Part shown: piece by piece, positions 24,159 through 34,300 of the stretch
Layout: the number at the start of each line of letters is the position of its first letter
Position numbering within the stretch: the stretch's first letter is position 1
DNA from: Ilumatobacter coccineus YM16-304
Lineage (GTDB): Bacteria; Actinomycetota; Acidimicrobiia; Acidimicrobiales; Ilumatobacteraceae
Direction: 5' to 3'
Assembly: GCF_000348785.1 (NCBI RefSeq)
Contig: NC_020520.1
Location: forward strand, 1,302,001-1,366,000
Length of the DNA: 64,000 nt
The notes under the pieces: generated by a model
Told to the model about the DNA's origin: nothing
The model's database searches: none
What the model saw: only the letters and a program-made list of their open reading frames with translations
Made by a program: the position numbers and the translations under genes

Positions 24159-25895
24159 GTGAATCTGCGGCAACTGTTACGGCAACACCTGGGGCCGTAC
24201 CGCAACCGATTGCTGCTGGTCGTCGTGCTGCAGGCGGTCCAGACCGCCGCCTCGCTGATCCTGCCGACGCTCAACGCCGACATCATCGACAAGGGTGTGC
24301 TGCGCGACGACGACGGGTTCATCCTCACCACCGGCGCCGTCATGCTCGGCTTCTCGATCGTGCAGATCGTGTTCGGCGCCGCAGCGGTCTGGTTCGGCGC
24401 TCAGGTCGCGATGGGGTTCGGCCGTGACATCCGCGGCGCGCTCTTCCACACCGTCACCGGCTACTCGGCGCGCGAAGTCGGCCGGTTCGGTGCGCCGTCG
24501 CTGATCACCCGGCTGACCAACGACGTGCAGCAGGTGCAGATCCTGCTCGTCACGGTCTGCACGATGATGATCACCGCGCCGATGATGCTCACGTTCGGCG
24601 TCATCATGGCCGTGCGCGAAGACGTCGGGCTGTCGATCGTTCTCGTGTTCGCCATTCCGATCGCCATCGCGATCCTCAGTCAGGTCGTCATCCGCATGGT
24701 GCCCGCGTTCCAGCGCATGCAGATCCGCGTCGACCGGGTGAACTCGGTGCTGCGCGAGCAGATCACCGGCATGCGCGTCGTTCGCGCGTTCGTTCGTGAA
24801 CCCGAAGAGGTCGCCCGTTTCGAACAGGCCAACGACGAGTTGACCGACACGGCTCTGCGAGCCGGCCGCCTCATGGCGTTCATGTTCCCGTCGATCAACG
24901 CGATCATCAACATCTCGGTCATCGGCGTCCTGTGGATCGGTGCCGGCCGGATCGACGACGGTGACATGCAACTCGGGTCGCTCATCGCGTACATCAGCTA
25001 CCTCGCGCAGATCCTGATCGCCGTCGTCATGGTCACCTTCATGACGTCGATGGTGCCGCGAGCCGCGGTCGCAGCCGACCGCATCGTCGAGGTGCTCGAC
25101 ACGCCATCGTCGGTCGTCGCGCCGAGCAACCCGGTCACGGTCACGCCCGAGCGGGGCACGCTCGAGATGCGCAACGTCGGGTTCTCGTACGCCGGCGCCG
25201 ACAAGGCGGTCCTCTCCGACGTCAGCTTCCGCGTCGAGGCCGGCCAGACCACGGCCATCATCGGGTCGACCGGTTCGGGCAAGACCACGCTCGTCAACCT
25301 CGTCCCGCGCCTGTTCGACGTCAGCGACGGCGCCGTGCTCATCGACGGGGTCGACGTGCGCGAACTCGATCTCGATCTGCTGTGGGGCAAGATCGGCTAC
25401 GTCTCGCAGAAGTCGTACCTCTTCTCCGGCACGGTGGCGAGCAACCTGCGTTTCGGCCGTCCCGACGCCACCGACGACGAACTCTGGGAAGCCCTCGACG
25501 TCGCGCAGGCAGCCGACTTCGTACGCGCCATGCCCGACGAGCTCGACAGCGAGATCAAGCAGGGCGGTTCCAACGTGTCGGGCGGGCAACGCCAACGCCT
25601 GGCGATCGCCCGAGCGCTCGTCGTGAAACCCGAGATCTACGTGTTCGACGACTCGTTCTCGGCGCTCGACCTCTCGACCGACGCCCGGCTTCGCGCCGCG
25701 CTCGCCCCGCACACGGTCGATTCGGCGCTGCTGATCGTGGCGCAGCGCGTGTCGACCATCGCCGACGCCGACCAGATCCTGGTCCTCGACGACGGCCGCA
25801 TCATCGGGCGGGGCACCCACGACGAGTTGATCGCCGACTGCCCGACGTACGCCGAGATCGTCGAATCGCAGCAGGGCGCAGGAGCGGTCTCGTGA
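24159..25895 (+). CDS. ABC exporter half-transporter, degenerate NBD
   Basis: A 578-residue half-transporter with six membrane helices (about residues 1-310) and an ATPase domain (335-578). Walker A is GSTGSGKTT (369-377), the signature VSGGQ (473-477) and the D-loop SALD. Walker B reads VFDDSF, with Asp in place of the catalytic Glu. Together with the partner's weak signature this predicts a heterodimer with one inactive site, as in TM287/288-type exporters. The GTG at 24159 follows TAGCGT by 6 bases (leaderless). It is coupled to the next half-transporter by a GTGA overlap. Confidence 0.93.
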   Translation: MNLRQLLRQHLGPYRNRLLLVVVLQAVQTAASLILPTLNADIIDKGVLRDDDGFILTTGAVMLGFSIVQIVFGAAAVWFGAQVAMGFGRDIRGALFHTVTGYSAREVGRFGAPSLITRLTNDVQQVQILLVTVCTMMITAPMMLTFGVIMAVREDVGLSIVLVFAIPIAIAILSQVVIRMVPAFQRMQIRVDRVNSVLREQITGMRVVRAFVREPEEVARFEQANDELTDTALRAGRLMAFMFPSINAIINISVIGVLWIGAGRIDDGDMQLGSLIAYISYLAQILIAVVMVTFMTSMVPRAAVAADRIVEVLDTPSSVVAPSNPVTVTPERGTLEMRNVGFSYAGADKAVLSDVSFRVEAGQTTAIIGSTGSGKTTLVNLVPRLFDVSDGAVLIDGVDVRELDLDLLWGKIGYVSQKSYLFSGTVASNLRFGRPDATDDELWEALDVAQAADFVRAMPDELDSEIKQGGSNVSGGQRQRLAIARALVVKPEIYVFDDSFSALDLSTDARLRAALAPHTVDSALLIVAQRVSTIADADQILVLDDGRIIGRGTHDELIADCPTYAEIVESQQGAGAVS

Positions 25896-27769
25896 GCAAC
25901 GACACGCCAGACCAGGGCAACGACGAAGCCGAACTGATCAAGACGACCGGCAACGAAGCGCGCCGATCGAGCTTCGGGCCCGGCGGTGGCATCGGCATGC
26001 CGACCGAGCGGAGCGACAACTTCCGCGACAGCGTTCGGCGCCTCGGCGAGATCCTCGGCCGCGAGAAGCGACTGCTGTTCGTCGTGTTCGCCATCACGCT
26101 CGTCAGCGTGGTGCTGATCGTCATCGGACCGCGCCTGCTCGGCCAGGCCACCGACGAGATCGTCGGCGGCGTGATCGGCGACGGCATCGACTTCGGCGCG
26201 CTCCACGCCAAGCTGCTCCTGATCGTCGGCTTGTACGTTGCGGCCTGGCTGCTCGGCTACGTGCAGGCGTACATGCTCGCCGGCGTGCTGCAGCGCTCGA
26301 TGTTCGGCCTGCGCGCGTCGGTCGAACAGAAGCTCAACCGGTTGCCGCTCAGCTACGTCGACAGCCAGCCACGGGGCGACCTGCTGAGCCGGGTCACCAA
26401 CGACATCGACAACCTGGCGCAGAGCCTCCAACAGACGATCAGTCAGATCCTCACGTCGCTGCTCACGCTGATCGGCGTGATGGTGATGATGTTCGTCATC
26501 TCGCCGCTCATGGCCGCGGTTGCGCTCGTCACCGTGCCCACCTCGGTGTTCCTGATGAAACTGATCGGCGGCAAGGCGCGGCCGCGGTTCCTCGCACAGT
26601 GGGGGCACACCGGAGCGCTCAACGCACAGGCCGAGGAGGTGTTCACCGGGCACGCGGTGGTCAAGGCCTTCGGTCGCCAGCGTGAAGTCGAGCAGCGCTT
26701 CAGCGACGAGAACGACGACCTCTACGAGGCGAGCTTCCGAGCGCAGTTCATGGCCAGTCTCATCCAGCCGATGATGACCTTCATGGGCAACATCCAGTAC
26801 CTGCTCATCGCGGTCGTCGGTGGACTGCGGATCTCGAGTGGAGCACTGTCGATCGGCGAGATGCAGGCACTGATCCAGTACGCCCGCCAGTTCTCCGGCC
26901 CGTTGACGCACCTGGCGTCGATGGCCGCCACGTTCCAGTCGGGCATCGCCTCGCTCGAACGGGTGCTCGAACTCCTCGACGCCGACGAGGAATCGGTCGA
27001 ACAGGCCGACACCGTCGACCCGCCGCCGATCCGCGGCCGGATCGTGTTCGACGACGTCCACTTCTCGTACTCACCCGACAAGCCGCTCATCGAAGGCCTC
27101 GACGTGGTGGCCGAGCCGGGCCAGACCATCGCCATCGTCGGGCCGACCGGTGCCGGCAAGACCACGCTCGTCAACCTGCTCATGCGGTTCTACGACCTGG
27201 ATTCGGGTGCGATCCTGCTCGACGGTCGTGACATCGCGTCGTTCCCCCGCCGAGAACTACGTCGGCGCGTCGGCATGGTGCTGCAGGACACCTGGCTGTT
27301 CGGCGGCACCATCCGCGACAACCTCGCCTACGGCAACCCGTCGGCCACCGACGAACAGATCATGGAAGCCGCACGGGTCACGTTCGTCGATCGTTTCGTG
27401 CGCTCGTTGCCCGACGGCTACGACACGGTCATCAACGACGAGGGCGACAACATCTCGGTGGGGGAGAAGCAGCTCATCACCATCGCCCGAGCGTTCCTCG
27501 CCGACCCGTCGATCCTCATCCTCGACGAAGCGACGAGCTCGGTCGACACGCGAACCGAAGTGCTCATCCAGGAGGCGATGAACGCGCTGCGTGCGCACCG
27601 CACGAGCTTCGTCATCGCCCACCGCCTCTCCACCATCCGTGGCGCCGACGTGATCCTGGTGATGGAAGACGGCAAGATCGTCGAGCAGGGCAGCCACGCC
27701 GAACTGCTCGCGCTCGACGGCGCATACGCCCGCCTCCACAACGCTCAGTTCGCCGGCCAGTCGACCTAG
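25892..27769 (+). CDS. ABC exporter half-transporter, consensus Walker B
   Basis: A 625-residue half-transporter. An N-terminal extension of about 50 polar residues precedes six membrane helices (about 65-360) and the ATPase domain. Walker A is GPTGAGKTT (417-425). The signature is SVGEKQ instead of SGGQ, and Walker B is ILILDEATSSVD with the catalytic Glu. It complements the first half-transporter: the consensus catalytic site is formed by this Walker A/B and the partner's VSGGQ. Substrate unknown; lipids or drugs are typical for this group. The GTG at 25892 overlaps the upstream stop. Confidence 0.93.
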   Translation: MSNDTPDQGNDEAELIKTTGNEARRSSFGPGGGIGMPTERSDNFRDSVRRLGEILGREKRLLFVVFAITLVSVVLIVIGPRLLGQATDEIVGGVIGDGIDFGALHAKLLLIVGLYVAAWLLGYVQAYMLAGVLQRSMFGLRASVEQKLNRLPLSYVDSQPRGDLLSRVTNDIDNLAQSLQQTISQILTSLLTLIGVMVMMFVISPLMAAVALVTVPTSVFLMKLIGGKARPRFLAQWGHTGALNAQAEEVFTGHAVVKAFGRQREVEQRFSDENDDLYEASFRAQFMASLIQPMMTFMGNIQYLLIAVVGGLRISSGALSIGEMQALIQYARQFSGPLTHLASMAATFQSGIASLERVLELLDADEESVEQADTVDPPPIRGRIVFDDVHFSYSPDKPLIEGLDVVAEPGQTIAIVGPTGAGKTTLVNLLMRFYDLDSGAILLDGRDIASFPRRELRRRVGMVLQDTWLFGGTIRDNLAYGNPSATDEQIMEAARVTFVDRFVRSLPDGYDTVINDEGDNISVGEKQLITIARAFLADPSILILDEATSSVDTRTEVLIQEAMNALRAHRTSFVIAHRLSTIRGADVILVMEDGKIVEQGSHAELLALDGAYARLHNAQFAGQST

Positions 27770-27781
27770 AACGTCGTCGGG

Positions 27782-29197
27782 CTAGCCGGCGGCGGGAGCG
27801 AGGCCGCGGGTGGCGGCGACGTCGTCGTCGTTGACGAACCAGCTGGCGAACGCGGCGGGCAGCATCACGATGCCCATCGCCAGGAAGCCCCACTGGTAGG
27901 CGGGCAGTCGGTCGATCGCCGGTGCGGCGTCACCCCCGACCGACGACACCTTGGCGGCGATGACGCTGGCCGCGAGCGCGACGCCCGTGGCGAACGAGAT
28001 CTGGCGTTGCGTGTTGAACACCGAGGTGGCTCGGCCGGTGTCGGCGTTCGACACCGTGGCGTAGACGGCGGTCTGGATCGACACGAACACCATGCCGATG
28101 GAGGCGCCGCGCATGAACGCCGTGGCGGCGATGACGCCGATCGGCGTGTCGAGGTCGAACAGTGCCGACGACCCCGTGAACAACGCGGTGGCGGCCGAGC
28201 CGACGATCATCAGGCGGCGTGGGCCGACCGCCCGGTACAACCGCTTGCCGAGCAGGTTCGACACGACGAACACGGCGGCGGCCTGAGGCGCCTGCGCCAG
28301 CCCCGACTCGGTGGCGGTGAACCCGCGCAGCGTCTGCATGTAGAGCGGCAGGACGAAGATCCATCCGAAGAAGCCCATGTAGATCATCGACGACGCGATG
28401 TTGACCGAGCGGAACAGGCGGTCGCGGTAGAGCCGCAGCTTGAGCATCGGCTCGCGCACCCGCAGCTCGACGACGACCATCGCGATGAACGAACACGCGC
28501 CGATCGCAGCGGCGGTCAGCGTCGAGCCCGACAGCCAGCCCTTCTCCGGTCCGGTCGACAACGCGTAGATCAGCAGCGACACGCCGGTCGCCGACAGGAC
28601 GAAACCGGCGACGTCGAACCGACCGGCGGCCGGCTGCGACTCCTCGTTCAGCCACAGCAGGGCGAGCAGGAGGGCGATGGCGCCGATCGGCAGGTTGACG
28701 AGGAAGATCCAGTGCCACGAGATGTTGTCGACGATGACACCGCCGAGGACCGGGCCGACCGCCGGGGCCACGATCGCCACGCTGAGCACGCCGACGCTCG
28801 CCGTCGAACGCTCCTCGAGTGGAAACGCGCGGAACAGCATCGCGCTGCCGATCGGAGTGATGAGTCCGCCGCCGATGCCCTGCACCACGCGGAACACGAT
28901 CAACGTCTCGAGGCTCTGCGAGATGCCGCACAGCAGCGACCCGAACACGAAGAACACCAGCGAGATCACGAACATGCGCTTCGTGCCGAAACGATCGCCG
29001 AGCCATCCGGCGACGGGGATGACCGAGGCGAGCGCGAGGAGGTACGAGATCGACACCCACTCGATGTCGGTCGACGGCACGTCGAACTCCCGGGCCAGCG
29101 TGGGCAGGGCCACGTTGACGATCGTGCCGTCGATGATGGTCATCACGAGTCCGACGATGTACACCGCCATGACGCGGTACTTGTAGGCGATCGGCAC
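27782..29197 (-). CDS. MFS drug exporter, DHA2 (EmrB/QacA) family
   Basis: A 471-residue, about 14-helix major facilitator transporter. The proton-driven DHA2 signature is visible: GLVMTIIDGTIVNVALPTLAREF near the N-terminus (motif D1), the A motif GWLGDRFGTKRMF, and motif C GPVLGGVIVDNISWHWIFLVN. It likely expels drugs or lipophilic compounds. The frame is open to a GTG at 29221, but the GTG at 29197 has TAGCGT ending 7 bases upstream (leaderless) and is preferred. It converges with the ABC exporter, leaving 12 bases between stops. Confidence 0.92.
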   Translation of the reverse strand: MPIAYKYRVMAVYIVGLVMTIIDGTIVNVALPTLAREFDVPSTDIEWVSISYLLALASVIPVAGWLGDRFGTKRMFVISLVFFVFGSLLCGISQSLETLIVFRVVQGIGGGLITPIGSAMLFRAFPLEERSTASVGVLSVAIVAPAVGPVLGGVIVDNISWHWIFLVNLPIGAIALLLALLWLNEESQPAAGRFDVAGFVLSATGVSLLIYALSTGPEKGWLSGSTLTAAAIGACSFIAMVVVELRVREPMLKLRLYRDRLFRSVNIASSMIYMGFFGWIFVLPLYMQTLRGFTATESGLAQAPQAAAVFVVSNLLGKRLYRAVGPRRLMIVGSAATALFTGSSALFDLDTPIGVIAATAFMRGASIGMVFVSIQTAVYATVSNADTGRATSVFNTQRQISFATGVALAASVIAAKVSSVGGDAAPAIDRLPAYQWGFLAMGIVMLPAAFASWFVNDDDVAATRGLAPAAG

Positions 29198-29242
29198 TAA
29201 CGAGACGCTACTGTCGATCACGACGAGTTCTGGGAGGGACGC

Positions 29243-29341
29243 ATGACGGGTTCGGTGTTGGTGTGGTCGGCGATGTCACTCGTCGTGGTCGTGGCCGCGG
29301 TCGTGGCCTACGTTCGGCATCGCAGGAATCTGCGCTGGTGA
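29243..29341 (+). CDS. Small single-pass membrane peptide (32 residues)
   Basis: A 32-codon frame from ATG 29243 to TGA 29341, preceded by an excellent GGGAGGG Shine-Dalgarno 5 bases upstream. The product has one hydrophobic helix (LVWSAMSLVVVVAAVVAYV) and a basic end, RHRRNLRW. It lies 40 bases before the LPXTG surface protein. The last residues of that protein (RRRSNMRW) resemble the end of this peptide. Such small proteins are often missed by gene callers. Function unknown; an accessory role in envelope display is only a guess. Confidence 0.6.
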   Translation: MTGSVLVWSAMSLVVVVAAVVAYVRHRRNLRW

Positions 29342-29381
29342 TCGCCTACGGTGTGTCCCGACAAGCACGGGAGGCATGTTG

Positions 29382-31325
29382 ATGGGTGGAGCGGTGAGGC
29401 GAGTCGTACTCGCGACGTTGATGGCGATGAGCGGTGTGGCGCTGAGTGTCGGCTCGCCGGCCGAGGCAGGTGAGGAGTCGCCCACGGGCACGTTCATCGT
29501 GGTGAGCCAGATGATCGGGGCCGACGCGCTCGACGTCCTCGAGGGAGTCGACTTCGAGTTGTACCCCCTCGTCGCGCCCGATGCGTACGGCTCGGAGATG
29601 AGGTCGGCGCTGACCGACGACTGCTTCCGGCGTGACTCGTCGTTGTCCGGGTCCCTGGCGATCTCGTTCGAAGGGTGCGAACTGGTCAGCGGCTCGTACC
29701 GGCTCGGGTTGACGGGCGTCCCCGATGGCGTCGAGGTCGAGGTGGCGTGCACCGACGAGTTCGGGTTCTTCCCGTTCTTCGGTCCGTTCGGTGGCGGAGG
29801 CGTCGAGTTGGCCGAGTTGGCCGGTTCCGCCTCGTTCGGCGGTGCGGAGATCCTGACGCCGTCGCCGTTCTCCGAGCCCGATTTCACGATGAGTGGCGAG
29901 GATCCGGAGGTCACCTGCTTCGTCCAGATGTACGACGACGCACCGCTCACCGTCGACATCTTCAGCTACGGAGTGGGACATCTCGACGCGCAGGCGGAGA
30001 TGTCGATCGAGGCGTGGGAGGACCTGAGCACGTTCGAGGAGACCATCGTCGGCGAGAACGTCCTCGACGACGCGAGCTGTGCCGACCGATCGACCGTGGT
30101 CGGCGGGTCGTTGTTCTTCTTCGGTGGCGAGCAACTCGCCTCGACGACCACGTCGTTCGACTGCGAGATCGACGAGGGTGAATATCTCCTCGGAGCCGAC
30201 GGGGTACCGGACGGGTACGAGATCGGCGAAGCGTTCTGCCAGCCCCGCAACTGGAACGTGTTGTTCGGCTTCGACGAGGTGATCGACGAAGGCGACCCCT
30301 ACTTCGAGATCGACGTCGCCCCCACCGAGCTCGGCGATCCGTACGGGGCGTGGTGCGGCATCTTCCTCGATGCGCCGCCCACCTTGTATCTCGACGCGAT
30401 CGTCAACGGCGGCACCGCATCGCCGAGCGACTTCGAACTCGAGGTGTTCACCGACGCCGGATCGCTGCTCGCGAGCGCGACCGACCCCGACGAGTCGCTG
30501 TGCGAGGCCGCGACCGAGTACCCCGATCCGTTCCCCATCCCGTTGCTCTCGTTCGACCCGTCGTCGTGCGCCGGCGTGGCGCTGCCCGACGGCGACTACC
30601 AGCTCGGCGCCAGCGTGCCCGACTACGGCTACGTCCCGACCGGTGTCGATTGCATCCCGCTCGACTACGACATCGAGGTCGACGACAACGAGATCATCGA
30701 CGGGTCCGGCGTGCTCAGCCACCCGCTTCCCGACAGCGACCTCTACAGCGAGCCGGCGACGCTCTGCGCGCTCGAGTTCACCTATGTCGAGCAGTCGATC
30801 GGTGCGTCGCTGACCGTCGACAACGCGTTCGGCGGTGACGCCGAGGCGAGCGACTTCGTCATCGAGGTGTACGAACTCGACGGTGACACGCCGGGTGCCC
30901 TCGTGGCGTCGGCAGCATCGCCGGCGTCGTTCACGTTGCCGGTTGGCAACTACGTGTTCGGCGTGTCGGGTCCCGACGGCTACGAGTACACGATCGACAT
31001 CTCGATCGTCGTTGCCGGCGAAGCGCTCGATCCCGCCGACGCGTCGTTCGTGCTCGAGCAGGCAGCCACCGTGAACGCGACGCTCATCGCCGCCCAGACC
31101 GCGCCGCCCACCACGACCACCACAACGACCACCACGACCACCACCACCACCACGACGACGACGGTTGCGCCGACGACCGCTGCGCCGACGACCGCGGCGC
31201 CGGTCACCCAGTTGCCGGCCACGGGTTCCGAGAACCGATCGGTCGTCTGGTGGGCCGCTGCACTGCTCGTGCTCGGCGCCGGGGCGATGATGGCCGCTCG
31301 ACGCCGTAGCAACATGCGCTGGTGA
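29382..31325 (+). CDS. LPXTG-anchored surface protein with repeated Cys-containing modules
   Basis: A 647-residue secreted wall-type protein. A signal peptide (residues 1-29, ending AEA) precedes four related modules. Each ends in an SpaA/prealbumin-like strand pattern: GSYRLGLTGVPDG, GEYLLGADGVPDG, GDYQLGASVPDYG and GNYVFGVSGPDG. The first three are preceded by paired Cys that could form disulfides. A run of about 18 threonines and a TTAAPTTAAP linker leads to LPATG (611-615), a hydrophobic helix and an RRRSNMRW tail, so sortase anchoring is expected. No sortase gene is in the window. The ATG at 29382 has GGGAGG 7 bases upstream. Confidence 0.85.
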   Translation: MGGAVRRVVLATLMAMSGVALSVGSPAEAGEESPTGTFIVVSQMIGADALDVLEGVDFELYPLVAPDAYGSEMRSALTDDCFRRDSSLSGSLAISFEGCELVSGSYRLGLTGVPDGVEVEVACTDEFGFFPFFGPFGGGGVELAELAGSASFGGAEILTPSPFSEPDFTMSGEDPEVTCFVQMYDDAPLTVDIFSYGVGHLDAQAEMSIEAWEDLSTFEETIVGENVLDDASCADRSTVVGGSLFFFGGEQLASTTTSFDCEIDEGEYLLGADGVPDGYEIGEAFCQPRNWNVLFGFDEVIDEGDPYFEIDVAPTELGDPYGAWCGIFLDAPPTLYLDAIVNGGTASPSDFELEVFTDAGSLLASATDPDESLCEAATEYPDPFPIPLLSFDPSSCAGVALPDGDYQLGASVPDYGYVPTGVDCIPLDYDIEVDDNEIIDGSGVLSHPLPDSDLYSEPATLCALEFTYVEQSIGASLTVDNAFGGDAEASDFVIEVYELDGDTPGALVASAASPASFTLPVGNYVFGVSGPDGYEYTIDISIVVAGEALDPADASFVLEQAATVNATLIAAQTAPPTTTTTTTTTTTTTTTTTTVAPTTAAPTTAAPVTQLPATGSENRSVVWWAAALLVLGAGAMMAARRRSNMRW

Positions 31326-31384
31326 CGCGTTGAACGAAACCGACTGACGCAAACCACGCGGCGGCCGCCATCCTGTTGAGCGGA

Positions 31385-34300
31385 ATGGAGACCACCGAAC
31401 GCGCTGCCGCTGCTGCGGCGATCCTCGACACGGGTCGCTTGCGCTACCCCGAGTCGCTTCCGATCACCGAGCGACACGACGAACTCCTCGAGATCATCCG
31501 AGATCACCAGGTCGTGATCGTCGCCGGCGAGACCGGCTCGGGAAAGAGCACCCAGATCCCGAAGCTCTGCATCGAGGCGGGACGCGGTGCCGACGGCGTG
31601 ATCGGCCACACCCAACCCCGACGCGTCGCGGCGCGGACCATCGCCGAACGCATCGCCGACGAGATCGGCTCCGAACTCGGCGCCGACGTCGGCTACTCCG
31701 TCCGGTTCAACGACAACATCAGCGACGGCACGCTCGTCAGAGTCATGACCGACGGCATCCTGCTCGCCGAGATCCAACGCGACCGGATGTTGAGCCGCTA
31801 CGACACCTTGATCATCGACGAGGCGCACGAGCGCAGCCTCAACATCGACTTCATCCTCGGCTACCTGAAGCAGTTGCTGCCGCGCCGGCGCGACCTCAAG
31901 GTGATCGTGACCTCGGCGACCATCGACACCGAGCGGTTCGCCGAGCACTTCGCGAGCGACGACGGTGAACCCGCCCCCATCGTCACGGTGTCGGGACGCA
32001 CCTTCCCCGTCGAAACGCGCTACCGCCCGTTCGGCGCCGACAACCCCGACGACGAGCACGACCGGCGCGACCAGGTCGACGCGATCGTCGACGCGTGCAA
32101 GGAACTGAAGTCGGAAGGCGACGGCGACGTGCTCGTGTTCCTGTCGGGGGAGCGGGAGATCCACGACGCCGCCGATGCGCTCAAACGTCTCGACGAGCCG
32201 AGCCTCGAAGTCCTCCCGTTGTACGCCCGGCTCTCGTCGCAGGAGCAACAGCGCATCTGGAAGCCGCACGCCGGTCGACGCATCGTGCTCTCCACCAACG
32301 TCGCCGAGACCTCGATCACGGTGCCCGGCGTGCGCTACGTGATCGATGCCGGCACCGCACGTATCTCGCGGTACTCGCGGCGCCTCAAGGTGCAGCGACT
32401 CCCGATCGAGGAGGTGTCGAAGGCGTCGGCCAACCAGCGCGCCGGGCGTTGCGGTCGCGTCGCCCCCGGCATCTGCATCCGGCTCTACTCGGAGGAGAAC
32501 TTCGAGGAACGCCCCGACTTCACCGAACCCGAGATCCTGCGCACCAACCTCGGCTCGGTCATCTTGCAGATGGCCAACATCGGCCTCGGCGACATCGCAC
32601 GGTTCCCGTTCGTCGAGCCGCCCGACCATCGTTCGATCCGTGACGGCGAGATGCTGCTCGACGAACTCGGCGCGATCCGCACCCGCCCGTCGCCGTCCGG
32701 TGACGGCAACACGGTGCGGCTGACCAAGATCGGGCAGCGGCTCGCTCGGCTCCCCGTCGACCCGCGGTTGGCGCGCATGGTCATCGAGGCGGAGCGCCTC
32801 AACTGCGTTCGCGAGGTGCTCATCATCGTGTCGGCGTTGTCGATCCAAGACGTCCGCGAGCGCCCCGACGACAAGCGCGAACAGGCCGCCGAGATGCACA
32901 ACCGCTTCAAGGTCAAGGGCTCCGACCTGCTGTCGCTGGTGAAACTCTGGGACTACACGCGAGAGAAGCAGCGCGAACTGTCGGGCAACCAGTTCCGGCG
33001 GATGTGCCGCAGCGAGTTCATCCACTTCCTGCGTCTCCGCGAGTGGATGGACCTGCACAGCCAACTCAAACGCGCCGCCGGTGTGAAGATCAAGAACGCC
33101 GAAGCGCATCCCGACCACATCCATCAGGCGCTGCTCGCCGGGCTGCTCTCCCACGTCGGCATGCGAGACCGCGACCGCCGGGCGTTCAAGGGCGCACGGC
33201 AGGCCGAGTTCGTCATCGCCCCCGGCTCGGTGCTCACGAAGAAGCCGCCCGACTGGGTGATGGCCGCCGAGCTCGTCGAGACCAACCAGATCTACGCCCG
33301 CCGAGTCGCCGAGATCGATCCGCGCTGGGCCGAGAAAGCAGGCGCGCACCTCGTCAAGCGCTCGTACGGCGAGCCGCGTTGGGACCCGAAGGGCGGCCGA
33401 GCGGTGGTGACCGAACAGGTGACGCTCTACGGGCTGCCGCTCGTGAGCGACCGCCTGATCGGACTCGATCGCGTCGACCCCGACGCGGCGCGGGCCTGGT
33501 TCATCACGAAGGCGTTCGTCGAAGGTGACGTGGCCGAACACTGGTCGAACAAGCATCGCTTCTTCGAGTTCAACGACGGGGTCAGGCGCCGCGTCAGTTC
33601 GATGAGCGCTCGCATGCGCGGTGTCGAACTCCTCGACGACCAGACGCTGTTCGACTTCTACGACGAACGCATCGACGACGACGTCACGAGCGCACAGCAC
33701 TTCGACCGGTGGTGGAAGCAGGAACGCCAGAAGGACGGCAAGCTGCTCGACCTCACCGACCGAGCGCTCGCACGACTGCTCTCCGGCAGTGGCGGAGCCG
33801 GCGGCGCGCTGGGCGTGACCGAGTCGTTCCCCGACGTGTGGCGACAGGGCGACATCGAACTGCCGCTGACGTACCGGTACGCACCGGGCGAACCGCTCGA
33901 CGGCGTCACCGTGCACCTGCCACTCTCCGGGCTCAACCAGATCACCGACGACGGCTTCGACTGGCACGTGCCGGGCAATCGTGACGACGTCGTCGAACAG
34001 CTCATGCGGTCACTGCCCAAGCCGATCCGACGCGAACTGGTGCCGTTCAACGACACCGTCGACCTGGTCCTCGACCGACTCGGCGCGCCGAACGGCCGCC
34101 TCGTCGATCGGCTCGCCGAGATCGTCAGCGAGATCTCCGACGTGCGCGTCAGCGGTGCCGATTTCGACCCCACGGTGCTCGACCCGCACCTCCGGCTCAA
34201 CATCGTCGTGTCCGACGACGCCGGCGAGGTCCACGACGTCGGCACCGACCTGGCCGCGATCAAGGCCCGTCTCGTCAGCGCCACCCGGGAGTCGGTCGCC

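Noticed and set aside
31088-31190. Thr-codon tract in the LPXTG gene as a phase-variable microsatellite
   Set aside because: The tract mixes ACC, ACG, ACA and ACT codons, so slippage potential is moderate and in-frame only. It is better read as a wall-spanning linker.
30980-33967. 995-codon minus-strand frame across the LPXTG and hrpA genes
   Set aside because: It runs antisense to hrpA and the surface protein, both with clear domains. Its product has no recognisable motif and crosses the Thr-tract as a Val run.
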